A DNA stretch of 64,000 nucleotides, taken from positions 372,001 to 436,000 of the forward strand of contig CALSSA010000006.1 of the NCBI GenBank assembly GCA_943788875.1, in the 5' to 3' direction. The notes below the pieces were generated by a model, which worked only from the letters and a program-made list of their open reading frames with translations, did no database searches and was not told the origin of the DNA. Every line of letters begins with the position of its first letter. The stretch's first letter is position 1. The DNA comes from an uncultured Pseudomonadales bacterium. Lineage in GTDB: Bacteria; Pseudomonadota; Gammaproteobacteria; Pseudomonadales; Porticoccaceae. The position numbers were made by a program, and so were the translations under genes. This document shows, piece by piece, positions 26,669 through 36,581 of this stretch.

Positions 26669-28426
26669 ATGCTGACTAAGCTATTCCCTGGCCTCGTATG
26701 GCTGCAGGATTATCGTCGCAGTACCTTTGAGAGTGACCTAGTCTCCGGACTGGTCATTGCATTTATGCTGATTCCCCAGGGCATGGGTTACGCGCTTGTC
26801 GCTGGTTTGCCACCAGAGTATGGGCTCTATGCCTGTATTTTTCCACCGGCCATTTATGCACTTTTAGGCACCTCGAATAAAATATCAATGGGCCCAGTGG
26901 CTCTGGACTCAATCCTGATCATAACTGGCTTGAGCATTTTGGCTGAACCCGGTTCAGATCGTTATTTAGAGCTTGCGATACTGCTTACACTGATGGTTGG
27001 CCTGCTGCAATTTGGCTTGGGGTTACTAAAGTTTGGTTTTATCGCCAACTTTTTATCCTATCCGGTTATTGTCGGTTACACCTCGGCAGCAGCACTGATC
27101 ATTATCGGCACTCAGCTTGAAACCATGCTCGGGGTAGATGTTGCCGGCGGCAATATCTTTGCACTGCTGCATCAGCTGTATCTGGCATTACCTGACTGGT
27201 CCTGGGCCACCCTGGGTATTGGTGTTTCAGGCATGTTGATTATGACAGTGCCCAAACAGCGCTTCCCGTCCTTGCCCCTGCCCCTCTTTCTGCTGGTTTT
27301 TGGAATGATCGCTTCTGGCATCTGGGATATACAGGGCATGGGCATAGATGTTGTGTCATCAATACCCCAAGGCTTACCCAGCTTTTCTATCCCTGATATT
27401 GCGATGGCCGACCTTGAGGCTCTGCTGCCTGTCGCTATGACCGTGGCATTGATGGGTTATGTAGGCAGTATGTCGATCTGCAAATCATTAGAAAATCCAA
27501 CTGACAAAATGCACGCTCAACCTAATCAGGAGTTAATAGCGGTGGGCGCTGCAAATTTGATAGGTGCTCTATGCAGAGCCTTTCCCGTATCAGCTAGCTT
27601 TTCCAGAAGTGCGGCCTTTAGAGAAGCCGGCGCAAAAACCCAAGTTTCCGCACTGCTCTCCTCGCTGTTTATTGGGGCGGCAATACTGGTGGTAGCTCCA
27701 CTGTTTACTTTTTACCCTCTACCTAAAGTATTGCTGGCGGCAATTATTATTGTGTCGGTATCAAGTCTATTTAAGCTCGGGCAGATGAAGCTTCTCTACG
27801 GCCATAACAAAAGAGAATTTTACATTCTCTTTACTACTTTTTTGGCAACCTTAATGTTAGGCGTACAAACCGGATTGCTGATGGGCGTGAGCCTATCCAT
27901 TCTTATGATGATCTATAACACCACATCCCCTCATATGACTGAATTGGGTTCAATCCAAAATGGTAAGTTGTATCGCAATATAAATCGCTTTAATGAGGCC
28001 CATGTTCGCGATGATGTGCTGATTTTCAGATTTGATGCACCACTTTACTTTGCCAACAAAGACTACTTTGTAGCAGCCCTGTACCGGTGGCTAAAGCAGC
28101 GAGATATGCAGGCGCTTAAATTTGTCGTGCTGGACGCAGAATCCATTAATACTGTGGATAGTACTGCCTTGATTATGTTGCAGCAGGTGATCGAGAACTT
28201 ACAAAAACAAGACATTCAATTTTATATTACAAATGCTATAGGCCCGGTGAGAGATACGATCAAGATCTCAACACTGAGGGATTACATGACTGAAAAAACC
28301 ATGTTCTCTACTATTAATGACGCGATTATTTTCATTGATAAGGGCATCAACTTGCATGCAACTCAGGCGCTGCAAACCAACCCCAAATCTGCCGACAGCA
28401 TCATTGGATTGAACAAGCCCCTATGA
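26669..28426 (+). CDS. SulP-family anion transporter with STAS domain
   Basis: 585 residues. I use the ATG at 26669 because AAGAGGTGA lies 9 nt before it; a GTG at 26657 sits inside that site. The first 430 residues contain about 12-14 membrane helices with the SulP signature GLPPEYGLYACIFPPAIYALLGTS (split around 43-66). The C-terminal STAS domain (about 445-560) includes VVLDAESINTVDSTAL. SulP proteins transport sulfate, bicarbonate or dicarboxylates. Beside a TauD-type oxygenase and a glycosidase it might move sulfate/sulfite, but the substrate is unproven. ATGA overlap with the next gene. Confidence 0.88.
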   Translation: MLTKLFPGLVWLQDYRRSTFESDLVSGLVIAFMLIPQGMGYALVAGLPPEYGLYACIFPPAIYALLGTSNKISMGPVALDSILIITGLSILAEPGSDRYLELAILLTLMVGLLQFGLGLLKFGFIANFLSYPVIVGYTSAAALIIIGTQLETMLGVDVAGGNIFALLHQLYLALPDWSWATLGIGVSGMLIMTVPKQRFPSLPLPLFLLVFGMIASGIWDIQGMGIDVVSSIPQGLPSFSIPDIAMADLEALLPVAMTVALMGYVGSMSICKSLENPTDKMHAQPNQELIAVGAANLIGALCRAFPVSASFSRSAAFREAGAKTQVSALLSSLFIGAAILVVAPLFTFYPLPKVLLAAIIIVSVSSLFKLGQMKLLYGHNKREFYILFTTFLATLMLGVQTGLLMGVSLSILMMIYNTTSPHMTELGSIQNGKLYRNINRFNEAHVRDDVLIFRFDAPLYFANKDYFVAALYRWLKQRDMQALKFVVLDAESINTVDSTALIMLQQVIENLQKQDIQFYITNAIGPVRDTIKISTLRDYMTEKTMFSTINDAIIFIDKGINLHATQALQTNPKSADSIIGLNKPL

Positions 28427-30030
28427 AATTACGCCAGACTAATCTGCAGAAATTGCGCAGCACAACCTTCGATGCACTTATTTTAGGTGGCGGTATCAAT
28501 GGCGCCGTTGCTGCAGCCTCACTGGCAGCCAAAGGTACACAGGTAGCTCTGATTGACCGAGGTGATTTCGCTGGCTCAACCAGCTCTAGCTCTTCGAACC
28601 TAGTCTGGGGTGGCATAAAGTATCTAGAAAATTACGAATTTTTACTGGTCAATAAACTGTGTAAAAGTAGAAATCTTTTGATGCAAAGCTACCCCTCGGT
28701 TGTGAAAGAGATACGATTTTTAACCACCATCCAAAAGGGATTCAGGCTGCCGCCATTTTTTGTTTTTCTGGGCACTATTCTCTACTGGGGCATCGGGCGA
28801 TTTTTTACCAAACCGCCCCGCTATTTGTCGCCAAAGAACCTGAAGATAATGGAACCGGCCATCAGAACAGACAATGTTGCCGGCGGCTTTGAGTATTCCG
28901 ATGGCTATCTGTATGACAATGACTCCAGATTTGTTTTTAACTTTATCCGCTCCAGCATGGATAATGGCTGCGTTGTATCAAACTACCTAGAATCGATTGG
29001 CTCCGAGCGAATAAACGGCCAGTGGGTGACCACAGTTAAAGACCATACCACCGGCGAGCAATTTGAAATTCGCTCAAAGGCGTTGATCAATGCCTGTGGG
29101 CCCTTTGTTGATAAGCACAATTTGGCCACTGGCCAAACCACAGCACACAGACATTTATTTTCCAAAGGTATTCATCTTGTTGTAGACCGAATTGCTACCA
29201 GCCCAAAAGTACTGGCGTTTTTTGCCTCTGATGGCAGATTGTTTTTTGTTATTCCAATGGGGCCAAAAACCTGTATTGGTACAACAGATACGCAGGTTGA
29301 GGACCCTGAGGTAAGCATCACCGACGAAGATCGCGAGTTTGTACTCGATAATGTCAATCGCCTGCTTGAGCTTGAGCGCCCGTTTACCCGAGATGATATT
29401 GTCGCCGAGCGCTGCGGTGTGCGTCCGTTGGCAGTCAAGGGCGACAACAATGAGGCTGACTGGCTTAAACTGTCTCGCCAGCACGCCATTGACGTCAATA
29501 ATAAGGACCAGCATATCAGTATATTTGGTGGCAAACTGACAGACTGTATTAATGTAGGTAATGAGATTGCCGATATTATTTCTGGTTTGGGCATAACAGT
29601 CCCCTACCCGAAAAATGTCTGGTATGGCGAACCTGATAAGGCTGCTAGAGAAGCCTATTTCAGTCAGGCCAGCGCCATGGGCCTGGATAGTATTACTGAC
29701 TCATCCTCCTCAGAGCCACTCTCCGAGAGGCTCTGGCGCCGCTACGGTCAACGGGCATTTAATATTTTGAAAATGATTGCATCTAATCCCGACAATGCCA
29801 ACATCCTGATTGAAAATGCCGAGTATATTCGTGGCGAGATTGAACTGGTTGCTCAGGGAGAAATGGTCACTAAACTGGATGACTTTCTGCGCAGACGCTC
29901 TAAGATTGAGCAGGTTATTAGTCGAGATGAGATAATTCGGGCACCTGGCCTCAAAGAAGCCTGCCGCATTCTGTTTGCCGATAAGGCCGATGACAAATTA
30001 AGCGAATATATTCGCTCAGAGAAAAAATAA
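28423..30030 (+). CDS. GlpD-family FAD-dependent glycerol-3-phosphate dehydrogenase-like protein
   Basis: 535 residues. N-terminal FAD site DALILGGGINGAVAAASLAAKG (split, residues 17-38), then SNLVWGGIKYLENYEF near 64-79, a short hydrophobic membrane-contact segment near 105-125, and FGGKLTDCINVGNEIAD near 368 typical of GlpD. The C-terminal helical domain (about 400-535) is present. GlpD oxidises glycerol-3-phosphate to DHAP and feeds the quinone pool. No glycerol kinase gene is nearby, so the true substrate may be a related polyol phosphate. Starts within the SulP stop (ATGA). Confidence 0.78.
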   Translation: MKLRQTNLQKLRSTTFDALILGGGINGAVAAASLAAKGTQVALIDRGDFAGSTSSSSSNLVWGGIKYLENYEFLLVNKLCKSRNLLMQSYPSVVKEIRFLTTIQKGFRLPPFFVFLGTILYWGIGRFFTKPPRYLSPKNLKIMEPAIRTDNVAGGFEYSDGYLYDNDSRFVFNFIRSSMDNGCVVSNYLESIGSERINGQWVTTVKDHTTGEQFEIRSKALINACGPFVDKHNLATGQTTAHRHLFSKGIHLVVDRIATSPKVLAFFASDGRLFFVIPMGPKTCIGTTDTQVEDPEVSITDEDREFVLDNVNRLLELERPFTRDDIVAERCGVRPLAVKGDNNEADWLKLSRQHAIDVNNKDQHISIFGGKLTDCINVGNEIADIISGLGITVPYPKNVWYGEPDKAAREAYFSQASAMGLDSITDSSSSEPLSERLWRRYGQRAFNILKMIASNPDNANILIENAEYIRGEIELVAQGEMVTKLDDFLRRRSKIEQVISRDEIIRAPGLKEACRILFADKADDKLSEYIRSEKK

Positions 30031-30066
30031 AAATAGCATAATTATTAATAAAAAGGTTTACACAAA

Positions 30067-32148
30067 ATGATCAGTTTTGAAGGGAGGGCTCCGGCCTGGG
30101 ACAAGATTCCTGCACTCATGATAACCGCTGTTGGTGATCTGGCTGATAACCAAAAATCCCTTTTGGTACAGACAGATGCCGGGCCCCTACAAGTTTCTCT
30201 GCACTCTTTTGGAGCACGCCTACGCCTGGGTGAATGCCAGTTTGGCGACTACGGCATGCTGGTAGAGGAACCTGAGGCTATGCCTATCAATGTTGAATCT
30301 ACTGCTGAGGCGACCGTAATAACAGGTGCTGGCTATAGGCTGGAAATACACCACAGTCCCTTCTCATTTGACTTGTTTAACGGCGACTCGCGCATACAGC
30401 GGTCACCAACCGATGGACATTTTGTGCGCAAGTTTCGATTGCCACCTGTGGCGAAAGTGGATCAGGGCTGGTTTGTCGGACTTGATCTCGATGCCAGTGA
30501 ACCGGTCTACGGGCTAGGTGAAAAATGGGGCCGCCTGGATAAGCGCGGGCAACTATTACGCTCCTATAACCACGATGCGCTAGGCGTCAATGCCGAGATC
30601 TCATACAAGAATACTCCTTTTGCCTGGAGTCCCAATGGATGGGGTGTGTTTGTTCATACCCCAGCTCCTGTGACCCATTCAGTGGGGCACCCATCCTGGT
30701 CTCAGCGCGCCTATGGCCTGCTGGTCGAAGATAGCTATGCGGACATATTTATCCTCGCTGCAGATACCCCAGCCGAGATGATTGGTCGCTATACCGCATT
30801 GACCGGACGAGCCCCTGTACCTCCGCAATGGTCCCTTGGGGTTATTTTATCCAAGGCCTACTATAAAGACGCTGATGAATTATTAACCACTGCCAGAAAG
30901 GTGCGCGAGCAACAGATGCCCTGTGATGTTATTACATTGGATGGGCGGGCCTGGCAGGATACGCAAACACGTTTCGCATTCGAATGGGATCCGAGCCGCT
31001 ATCCCAATCCAGCGGTTGTTATTGATGAACTAAAAGCCCTTAATTTTAAGATCTGTATCTGGGAATATCCCCTGGTGTCTGTAGACAATGCTCTGTTCGA
31101 TGAAATGTCTGCCAAAGGGTGGCTACTGAAACATCGCGTGACCGGTGAGACCTATCGCTATCAATGGGACACCAGTTGCTTTGGCGAAGTTCTTACCCCG
31201 CTCCCTGAATCAGGCATCGTTGACTTTACCAATCCTGACGCCTATGAATTTTGGCGCGATAGCCACAAACCTCTTTTTGATCTGGGTGTGGATATGATCA
31301 AGGCTGATTTTGGAGAGCAGATTGAAGTAGATATGCTGGCCTTTAATGGCGACAGCGGCGACACATTGCACAATGCCTATAGTCTTTTGTACAACCGCTG
31401 CGTCTATGAAGCGGCTGAGCTCTATAGCAATACCGGGCCGTTTCTATTTAGCCGCGCCTCATGGACCGGCTGCCAGCGATATCCTGCCCAATGGGGCGGT
31501 GATCCTCAAGCTGACTGGGGTGGACTGGCAGCGAGCCTGCGCGGCGGGATTTCCTGGGGCCTTTCAGGCGGGCCCTTTTATGCCACAGATATCGGCGGCT
31601 TCTATGGCGATCAGCGCGATGATGAACTCTATGCACGCTGGACTCAGGCAGCAATCTTCTCTGCCCATATCAGATTACATGGCATAGGTGCACGAGAACC
31701 CTGGTCTTACAGTCCAGAGGCGGAACATGCAGTGACCGTTGCTTTAAAACTGCGTTATCAACTTTTGCCTTACCTTTATCAGGTCATGGAAGCCGCAAGC
31801 CAATCGGGGCTACCTGCGCAGCGCGCAATGGTGCTAGCCTGTCCAGATGAAAAAGCAGCCTGGGGTTTTGAGGATCAATTTATGCTCGGTGACAGCATGC
31901 TGGTCGCACCCTGCTTGCAGCCCGGAGGAGAGGTGGAGATATACTTGCCTGCTAGTATAAATATGCGCTGGAAAAGATTCCCCGGTGGGAAGACTTTTAC
32001 CGGAGGCCGCAGCCACAAGCTCACATTATCACTGGATGAGATAGCCGCCTTTGTTCCCGAGGGAGATTCAATTCCGCTGGGGCCAGATGTGGAGTTTATT
32101 GATAATACCAAAAAAGATTTACCCCTGGCTTTCCATTGGCCTAAATAA
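30067..32148 (+). CDS. Glycoside hydrolase family 31 (alpha-xylosidase/alpha-glucosidase-like)
   Basis: 693 residues, no signal peptide, so cytosolic. An N-terminal beta-sandwich (to about 230) precedes the TIM barrel. Nucleophile D414 lies in MIKADFGEQI and the acid/base D479 in QWGGDPQADW; FEWDPSRYPNP (about 306-316) and the RLHGIGAREPW loop are GH31 features. The KxDFGE and FEWDP contexts are closer to YicI-type alpha-xylosidases than to sulfoquinovosidases. It should release a terminal alpha-linked sugar after import by the adjacent symporter. The gene is 36 bp from the GlpD-like gene. Confidence 0.85.
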   Translation: MISFEGRAPAWDKIPALMITAVGDLADNQKSLLVQTDAGPLQVSLHSFGARLRLGECQFGDYGMLVEEPEAMPINVESTAEATVITGAGYRLEIHHSPFSFDLFNGDSRIQRSPTDGHFVRKFRLPPVAKVDQGWFVGLDLDASEPVYGLGEKWGRLDKRGQLLRSYNHDALGVNAEISYKNTPFAWSPNGWGVFVHTPAPVTHSVGHPSWSQRAYGLLVEDSYADIFILAADTPAEMIGRYTALTGRAPVPPQWSLGVILSKAYYKDADELLTTARKVREQQMPCDVITLDGRAWQDTQTRFAFEWDPSRYPNPAVVIDELKALNFKICIWEYPLVSVDNALFDEMSAKGWLLKHRVTGETYRYQWDTSCFGEVLTPLPESGIVDFTNPDAYEFWRDSHKPLFDLGVDMIKADFGEQIEVDMLAFNGDSGDTLHNAYSLLYNRCVYEAAELYSNTGPFLFSRASWTGCQRYPAQWGGDPQADWGGLAASLRGGISWGLSGGPFYATDIGGFYGDQRDDELYARWTQAAIFSAHIRLHGIGAREPWSYSPEAEHAVTVALKLRYQLLPYLYQVMEAASQSGLPAQRAMVLACPDEKAAWGFEDQFMLGDSMLVAPCLQPGGEVEIYLPASINMRWKRFPGGKTFTGGRSHKLTLSLDEIAAFVPEGDSIPLGPDVEFIDNTKKDLPLAFHWPK

Positions 32149-32168
32149 GTAAACGAGAGGAATAGATT

Positions 32169-33887
32169 TTGGAATTGAACTTCATCACTTCCACACTGGT
32201 GTCCTGTGTGTTTTTTATGGGCATTGTTGCCTGGATTTCGTACCAAAAAACCAAAGGTATTGCCGACACCAAAGATGGCTATTTTCTTGCCGGCCGAGGT
32301 TTGACCGGCGTGTTTATTGCCGGCTCCATGGTACTTACTAATCTATCAGCAGAGCACCTTATTGGGCTGAATGGCTCTGCCTACGGGCACAACATGAGCA
32401 GTATGGCCTGGGAGGTCACCGCTACTATTGCAACTATTGTCATGGCGTTGGTTTTCTTACCGCGATATTTATCCGGTGCCTTTACTACTCTACCGCAGTT
32501 TCTCAGTAATCGTTTTGGTGACGACGTAAGGCGCATGACCGTGGTGCTGTTCATGGTCGGCTACGGACTGATTACCATTCCCTCAGTCTTATATTCCGGC
32601 TCTATTGCCGTACTCCAATTGTTTGATATACCCAACCTGCTCAATATCAGTTATAGCTCCGGTCTTACTCTAACAATTGTCTGTGTCGGCGTTATTGGTG
32701 CTATCTATGCAGTCTTTGGCGGGCTTAAAGCGGTTGCAGTGTCAGATACACTCAATGGTGTTGGCCTTTTGATTATTGGTATCACTGTGCCGGTGTTTGG
32801 CTTTATGGCCCTGGGTGATGGCAGCCTGGGTGCAGGTGTCAACGAGGTTTTAACCACCCACACCGAAAAACTTAATGCCATTGGTGGACCTACCGATCCA
32901 ACCCCCTTTAGCACCTTATTTACAGGAATGATTTTTGCCAATCTTTTCTATTGGGGCACTAACCAATATGTAATCCAACGTACGCTGGGCGCTGTCAGTC
33001 TGGCTGAAGGCCAAAAAGGCGTGCTCTACTCGGGATACTTCAAGCTGCTGGTACCGTTTTTTATGATGGTGCCAGGAGTGATTGCTTTTCATCTCTATGG
33101 CGGCGAACTGCAGTCTATTGATTTAGCCTACCCTCATCTGGTGAAAAATGTCCTGCCTGTATATATGTCCGGTTTCTTTTTAGCCGTATTGCTCGGCGCA
33201 GTATTTTCATCATTTAACTCGTTGCTTAACAGTGCCGCCACGCTGTTTGTGCTGGATATTTATCAGCCCTATAAAAAGACCACCATGAGTGACCAGCAGC
33301 TGATCAAGATAGCCAAGATTGCAAGTGTGGTTATAGCGCTGTTCTCTTTTGTTGTGTCTCCTCTTCTGCAATATGCGCCAGAGGGTTTATTCCAAGTTAT
33401 TCGTATCTTCACCGGGTTTTACAATATTCCTGTGATCACGGTGGTATTGGTTGGTCTGTTTACCAAACGTGTACCTGGCTTTGCCGCCAAAGTCGCGATT
33501 ATCTTCCATGTGATTGCCTATGGCATTCTTAAATTTGTGATTGATGTGGATATTAACTTTATCCATATCTACGCGATTCTGTTTTTTATCGAGCTGGGGA
33601 TCATGTTGGGGATTGGTTACTTGATGCCGATGGACAAACCCTGGAAGTTTATCAATCAAAGCAAGGTCGATATGACACCTTGGCGCTACGGGCTTCCGGT
33701 TGCCATCACTATGGTCAGCTGCGTGGTCATCATTTACCTGCTGTTTTCGCCCATAGGGCTGGTCAATGGATTGAGTTCGTTATTTTGGCCTGCTATCGCT
33801 GCCGTGCTGGTAGTAAATGCACTGCTGTGTTGGCTCAGTGTTAAGTATTGGTACAACAAATATGCCCAGTCTTTGGGCAACTACTAA
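32169..33887 (+). CDS. Sodium/solute symporter (SSS family, SGLT-like)
   Basis: 572 residues with about 14 membrane helices. The TTG start is chosen because GAGAGGAA lies about 8 nt upstream and no ATG follows until residue 17. The YFLAGRGLTGVFIAGSMVLTNLSAEHLIG region (split, 37-66) and FLAVLLGAVFSSFNSLLNSAATLF (about 337-360) are SSS/SGLT hallmarks. It probably imports the sugar or glycoside handled by the GH31 enzyme with Na+, as expected for a marine cell. Last gene of the four-gene operon. Confidence 0.87.
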   Translation: MELNFITSTLVSCVFFMGIVAWISYQKTKGIADTKDGYFLAGRGLTGVFIAGSMVLTNLSAEHLIGLNGSAYGHNMSSMAWEVTATIATIVMALVFLPRYLSGAFTTLPQFLSNRFGDDVRRMTVVLFMVGYGLITIPSVLYSGSIAVLQLFDIPNLLNISYSSGLTLTIVCVGVIGAIYAVFGGLKAVAVSDTLNGVGLLIIGITVPVFGFMALGDGSLGAGVNEVLTTHTEKLNAIGGPTDPTPFSTLFTGMIFANLFYWGTNQYVIQRTLGAVSLAEGQKGVLYSGYFKLLVPFFMMVPGVIAFHLYGGELQSIDLAYPHLVKNVLPVYMSGFFLAVLLGAVFSSFNSLLNSAATLFVLDIYQPYKKTTMSDQQLIKIAKIASVVIALFSFVVSPLLQYAPEGLFQVIRIFTGFYNIPVITVVLVGLFTKRVPGFAAKVAIIFHVIAYGILKFVIDVDINFIHIYAILFFIELGIMLGIGYLMPMDKPWKFINQSKVDMTPWRYGLPVAITMVSCVVIIYLLFSPIGLVNGLSSLFWPAIAAVLVVNALLCWLSVKYWYNKYAQSLGNY

Positions 33888-33911
33888 GTCAATACCTTGA
33901 CGCAGCTACAT

Positions 33912-33941
33912 TGCCTAGGCGCCCTGAGCAGGCCCTAGGCA
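33912..33941. terminator. Inverted repeat after the symporter gene
   Basis: TGCCTAGG and CCTAGGCA (8-bp perfect arms, extended by GCC/GGC) around an inner loop, 24 bp after the stop. No T-run follows, so it is either a Rho-independent-like processing hairpin or an unusual terminator. Confidence 0.4.
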
Positions 33942-34002
33942 TCACTATCAAACCCTCCTGTAAAACCATCTAAAGCCAGCAATAATATATCGCATAATTT
34001 AG

Positions 34003-34021
34003 TCTTGTATAATATATAAGA
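34003..34021. promoter_or_regulatory. Candidate operator before the TonB receptor (copy 2)
   Basis: TCTTGTATAATATATAAGA is a 19-bp imperfect palindrome (8 of 9 arm positions pair). It lies 141 bp before the receptor start and matches the element at 26495 in the divergent promoter of the same locus. The GntR-family protein at 36782 is a plausible ligand-responsive binder. Confidence 0.45.
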
Positions 34022-34161
34022 TCATTTATAGTGGAAACTCCTATCAGAGCAGTTTTCTGTCAATCTATATTTAGCTATCTCATAGGGGTTTGAAAAGGGT
34101 GCAGACGATAATTGCATCGACGAGGGGTATAAACCTAAGTATAAAAAAATCGGGAGAATTA

Positions 34162-36564
34162 ATGATGTTCAAAAAAAACTCAATCCATAACGCAGTTGCC
34201 TGCACGGCCGCAGTTTTTGCTGGCCTAGCTGCAGCAACCGCAGCGACCGCGCAAGAAAGTGCCGGATGGCAACTTGAAGAAGTTGTTGTAACAGCTCAGA
34301 AACGTGAGGAAAAGCTAAGTGATGTTCCAGTTGCTGTGACAGCTCTGACCTCAGAGCAAATCAATTCTGCATTTGCTAATAATATTGAGGACTTGCAGTC
34401 TATGGTTCCATCAGTGAGCTATCGCAAAGGTAATACTACGCGAAACTCTGCTCTAACTGTTCGTGGTATAGGTACTATTTCCTTTAGTATCGCCGCAGAA
34501 CCCAGCGTGTCTACCGTAGTCGATGGCGTGGTTTTAGGCCGATCTGGTCAGGCTTTTGGCGATCTTTACGATCTTGAGCGTATTGAAGTGCTGAGAGGCC
34601 CGCAGGGTACTTTATTTGGTAAAAATGCCTCTGCTGGTGTGGTTAATATGACCACCAAACGCCCTAGTACTGAGTTCGAGGGTTCAGTAGAAGCACAATT
34701 ATTCCAAGACAATGAATATAGCCTTAAAGCCTCTGTTTCTGGGCCACTGAGTGACAGAGCTCGCGGCAGCCTTACCATATTGGACAAGCAGTTTGACGGC
34801 TATGTAAGCAATGTCTTCAACAACCAGCAGACCAATGGTTACGATCGCTCTGGAATGCGCGGCATGCTTGAGTTTGATATCAGTGACGATACGTCAATGT
34901 TGGTTATTGCCGAGAAATACGATGCAAAAGATGAGTGCTGTACTGATCTGGAACTACTGCCCAGCGGCAGAAATCCAGCGTCGGCATCTTCCCCTACTAG
35001 CCTGGGCGTAGTAGATGGCGTCGCCGATCTTGATTTGGATCAGCGTAAAATCGACCATGATCTTACAACCGTCACTCTAGATAAACACACGGCACTGTCT
35101 GTTCAGTTTAATACCAGTTTGGGCGACCATGAACTGACGTCTATTACTGCTTACCGCTCGTGGGACAATACTGAAATCCGTGAAGGTGATTTCACCTCAA
35201 TTGCTGGCGACAGCAATCAGCCGGTATTTGGCGTACCTTTCCAGCTCCATGATCTTGGCCCTCAAGAGTGGCGTCAGTTCTCGCAAGAGCTGAGACTGGC
35301 ATCACCAGCGGGTGAAGCTCTAGAGTATCAGATCGGTGCTTTCTATATGGATATCGACTCGGAGCGTAACTTTACTCGAGATGCCAGCTGTCAAAACAAT
35401 GCTGGCCAGCTTGATCAGGCCATGACTTGGTATGCTAATGAGACCCTGTCCGGTGGCGACTTAACAGCTGCTCTGGCTGACCTAGACGCCTATGCAGCAT
35501 CTGAAGGCGTTACCTGCAATGCCAATGATATTGTCTCTGCCACTGCCTACATGAGCACTGAGTTTAATAACTGGGCAGTATTTGGTGAAGGTAAATACAA
35601 TCTTACCGATAGCACAAGACTGTTGTTTGGCCTGCGCTACACCGATGATGAAGTAAGCTACAGCCACAAACGCGCAAGCAATGACCAGTACGGTCGTCGC
35701 GGTGTTGGTGTTCGTCCAGCAACGGAAAATACTGATGCCAGCGGTAGCACTACTGAGTCGAATGTATCTGGTAAGTTAGGCATTCAAACAGACTTTAGCG
35801 ATAACTCTATGTTTTACGCTACAGCCTCGCAGGGCTACAAAGGTCCAGGCTTTAATATTTACTATAACTTCAAGGCCAATGGAGACGATGCTGCACCTCT
35901 TTCAGAAGAGACATCGACCTCTATGGAACTGGGTTACAAATATACCTCTGATACCTTGATGCTGAACGCTGCTATTTTCCAAACCGATATTGAGGACTTC
36001 CAAGCTAACAATGCCGACTGTTCCGATGGTGCCTGTATCACGCGTTTAACCAACGCAGGTGATGTAGAAACCTCAGGTATTGAGCTTGATTTCACTTGGG
36101 CCCCAATTGAAAACCTGACACTGTTTGGCGGCATTGCTGCAATCGACGCGGAAATCGACAAGTTCAGCTGTCCTGATCCGACAGCAACAGACTGTTCAGC
36201 TCGATCTGGTTTACCGGTACCTTTTGCACCGGAACTCAAGTACTCACTGATGGCACAATATGTAATTCCACGTGACAATATGGATATCATCATCAATGGT
36301 TCATTCGTGCACACTGATGAACAGGTTTCAGGATTGCCGGGCAATGACGGCTCGCAAGATCCACGTGGACTGTTGCCAGAGTACGATATGGTCAATGCCA
36401 GCATCGGTTTCTCGTTTGATGAAGATCGCTACCGGATCTCTCTAATCGGCAAGAACCTTGGCGATGAAAGCTACACAACCACCTATAGTGGCGATGGCTT
36501 CCGTTACCAGGTACCTCGCGATGCCAGCCGCTACTTTGGCGCTGCTTTTAGAGCGTCATTTTAA
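34162..36564 (+). CDS. TonB-dependent outer-membrane receptor
   Basis: 800 residues from the ATG at 34162, preceded by GGGAG at the right distance; an upstream in-frame start (34090) would place 24 charged residues before the signal peptide. Signal peptide about 1-31 (ends TAATAQES), TonB box EEVVVTAQKREE near 37-48, plug with VVDGVVLGRSGQ and DLERIEVLRGPQGTLFGKNASAG, then the barrel ending in FRASF. This is the iron-complex-receptor-like type common for sugar or aglycone uptake in marine Gammaproteobacteria. Likely brings the locus substrate across the outer membrane. Confidence 0.88.
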   Translation: MMFKKNSIHNAVACTAAVFAGLAAATAATAQESAGWQLEEVVVTAQKREEKLSDVPVAVTALTSEQINSAFANNIEDLQSMVPSVSYRKGNTTRNSALTVRGIGTISFSIAAEPSVSTVVDGVVLGRSGQAFGDLYDLERIEVLRGPQGTLFGKNASAGVVNMTTKRPSTEFEGSVEAQLFQDNEYSLKASVSGPLSDRARGSLTILDKQFDGYVSNVFNNQQTNGYDRSGMRGMLEFDISDDTSMLVIAEKYDAKDECCTDLELLPSGRNPASASSPTSLGVVDGVADLDLDQRKIDHDLTTVTLDKHTALSVQFNTSLGDHELTSITAYRSWDNTEIREGDFTSIAGDSNQPVFGVPFQLHDLGPQEWRQFSQELRLASPAGEALEYQIGAFYMDIDSERNFTRDASCQNNAGQLDQAMTWYANETLSGGDLTAALADLDAYAASEGVTCNANDIVSATAYMSTEFNNWAVFGEGKYNLTDSTRLLFGLRYTDDEVSYSHKRASNDQYGRRGVGVRPATENTDASGSTTESNVSGKLGIQTDFSDNSMFYATASQGYKGPGFNIYYNFKANGDDAAPLSEETSTSMELGYKYTSDTLMLNAAIFQTDIEDFQANNADCSDGACITRLTNAGDVETSGIELDFTWAPIENLTLFGGIAAIDAEIDKFSCPDPTATDCSARSGLPVPFAPELKYSLMAQYVIPRDNMDIIINGSFVHTDEQVSGLPGNDGSQDPRGLLPEYDMVNASIGFSFDEDRYRISLIGKNLGDESYTTTYSGDGFRYQVPRDASRYFGAAFRASF

Positions 36565-36581
36565 ACCTTAAAGAAGTATAG

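Noticed and set aside
24518..33887. Canonical sulfoquinovose monooxygenase or sulfo-EMP pathway
   Set aside because: No flavin-dependent monooxygenase, SQ kinase, aldolase or YihQ-type GH31 motif; only the oxygenolytic idea with a 2OG enzyme remains possible.
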